Shown piece by piece: positions 63,103-64,000 of a DNA stretch of 64,000 nucleotides; the stretch's first letter is position 1; every line of letters begins with the position of its first letter. Source of the DNA: Chromobacterium amazonense. GTDB lineage: Bacteria > Pseudomonadota > Gammaproteobacteria > Burkholderiales > Chromobacteriaceae. The DNA is taken from NCBI RefSeq assembly GCF_001855565.1, contig NZ_MKCR01000026.1:89384-153383 (forward strand), given 5' to 3'. Below the pieces are notes generated by a model, which saw only the letters and a list, made by a program, of their open reading frames with translations, searched no databases and was not told the origin of the DNA. A program made the position numbers and the translations under genes.

Positions 63103-63909
63103 ATGGCCCGACACTTCCACATCACGCGGCTGCTCGACCGCGGCCGGTTCAACGACAGGGTATTGCGCCAGCTGGGCTGGGCAATGGCCTTCATCGCCGG
63201 CGCCATCAACGCAGGCGGTTTCCTGGCGGTGCATCGCTACACCTCGCACATCTCGGGCATTGTTTCCGGCATGGCCGACGCCTGGGCCACCGGCGAGATC
63301 CGTCTGGCCCTTTCGCTGCTGGTGATGCTGTGCTGCTTCGTCGGCGGCGCGATGCACAGCACCTGGCTGATCCTGTGGGCGCGGCGGCAGCGGCTGCGCG
63401 GCGGCTACGGCGTGTCGATGATGGAGGAGGCGCTGCTGCTCTTGGTGTTCGGCCTGCTGGGCGCCGGGCTGTCGCTGCACAAGGGTTTGTTCACGCCGCC
63501 GACGGTGATGCTGCTGTGCTTCATCATGGGCATGCACAACACCATCGTCACCAAGCTGTCCGGCGGGCTGTTGCGCAGCACGCACATGACCGGCATCGCC
63601 ACCGACCTCGGCATCGAGCTGGCCAAGATGAGTTATTACAACCGCCAGGCCAATCCGCGGGTGGCGGCGGTGCGCTCCAACCGCAAGAAATTCCGCGTCT
63701 ACGCGCTGATCCTGCTTTCGTTCTTCGTGGGCGGGGTGGTGGGCGCGCTGGGCTTCAAGCATCTGGGCTTCGGCTTTACCTTGCCGCTGGCGTTGTTCCT
63801 GTTCCTGCTGGGGCTGCGGCCGGCCTGGTACGACGTCAAGCTGCGCTGGCGCTGGTGGCGCAGCCGCCAATTCGCGCGCCGCATGAGCGCGGTGGAGCAG
63901 GGCGGCTGA
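63103..63909 (+). CDS. DUF1275 (YoaK) family membrane protein
   Basis: 268 residues from ATG 63103; the ORF runs upstream but begins in the terminator region, so the ATG is preferred. Six TM helices, starting with GWAMAFIAGAINAGGFLAVHRY (the DUF1275 signature) and HTSHISG-like YTSHISGIVSGMADA. ILLSFFVGGVVGALGFKHLG and the C-terminal basic tail RWRWWRSRQFARRM complete the family pattern. Function of the family is unknown; many are linked to transport or stress. Confidence 0.85.
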   Translation: MARHFHITRLLDRGRFNDRVLRQLGWAMAFIAGAINAGGFLAVHRYTSHISGIVSGMADAWATGEIRLALSLLVMLCCFVGGAMHSTWLILWARRQRLRGGYGVSMMEEALLLLVFGLLGAGLSLHKGLFTPPTVMLLCFIMGMHNTIVTKLSGGLLRSTHMTGIATDLGIELAKMSYYNRQANPRVAAVRSNRKKFRVYALILLSFFVGGVVGALGFKHLGFGFTLPLALFLFLLGLRPAWYDVKLRWRWWRSRQFARRMSAVEQGG

Positions 63910-64000
63910 CGGAAAACGCCGCTGAAGCCGCAACGCCGCCATAATGGCGGCATATTTTCATCATCGCGCCGCGTCTTCACTTGAACGTATCGTCCCGGCA

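Overview
The window looks like a chromosomal segment of a Chromobacterium-type betaproteobacterium (Neisseriales, Chromobacteriaceae). The grounds are high-GC housekeeping genes, an sdhCDAB-sdhE-gltA-odhA-odhB-lpd TCA block, a split rather than fused birA/coaX pair, a 16S-Ile-Ala-23S-5S operon, and the tail of a class A beta-lactamase that closely resembles the KPC / Chromobacterium carbapenemase lineage. I infer the genus from gene content and protein resemblance and cannot name the species.

Layout. 1-3.8 kb: a beta-lactamase cut by the window edge, a small His-rich double-zinc-ribbon protein behind a MerR-type metal promoter, a ricin-B-like lipoprotein, an orphan sugar-type binding protein and a membrane protein. 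3.0-6.0 kb is a repeat-rich, gene-poor stretch. It holds a partial gene duplication, short MITE-like palindromes and three copies of a roughly 200-nt modular structured element whose stems differ between copies while the loops are conserved. 6.06-8.6 kb is an AT-rich accessory cassette on the minus strand: an EVE-domain protein, a two-TM protein split at a T TTT TTA slippery heptamer, and two unrecognised genes. 8.8-26.9 kb is core metabolism: lysS, prfB (with its programmed +1 frameshift), mdh, a GntR regulator with a perfect 18-bp palindrome upstream, then the sdh/gltA/2-oxoglutarate dehydrogenase/succinyl-CoA synthetase block. 27-34.6 kb: TetR, an MFS efflux remnant abutting a LysR gene, two tandem chemoreceptors and small lipoproteins. 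34.6-43.1 kb: udk, a GST, the iscR-iscS-iscU-iscA-hscB-hscA-fdx-iscX operon with a good IscR type-1 site, and a divergent KAS III-like gene. 43.3-54 kb: the dppABCDF peptide transporter, a VOC protein, coaD, rlmK-like, gltS, thioredoxin and a periplasmic glutathione peroxidase-like protein. 54.1-59.8 kb is a complete rRNA operon whose 23S gene has an enlarged helix-45 region. 60-64 kb: hldC/rfaE2, birA, coaX and a SPOR-like protein in one overlapping operon, then a DUF1275 membrane protein.

How it fits together. Malate dehydrogenase, citrate synthase, succinate dehydrogenase, 2-oxoglutarate dehydrogenase and succinyl-CoA synthetase lie almost contiguously, and the GntR gene between mdh and sdhC is the obvious candidate local regulator. 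The Isc operon supplies the Fe-S clusters needed by SdhB. The accessory interest is concentrated in 3-8.6 kb, where AT-rich genes of unknown role adjoin structured repeats. The EVE cassette is the best candidate for an undescribed system, and the covarying repeat is the best candidate for an undescribed nucleic-acid element. Neither has a demonstrated function from sequence alone.
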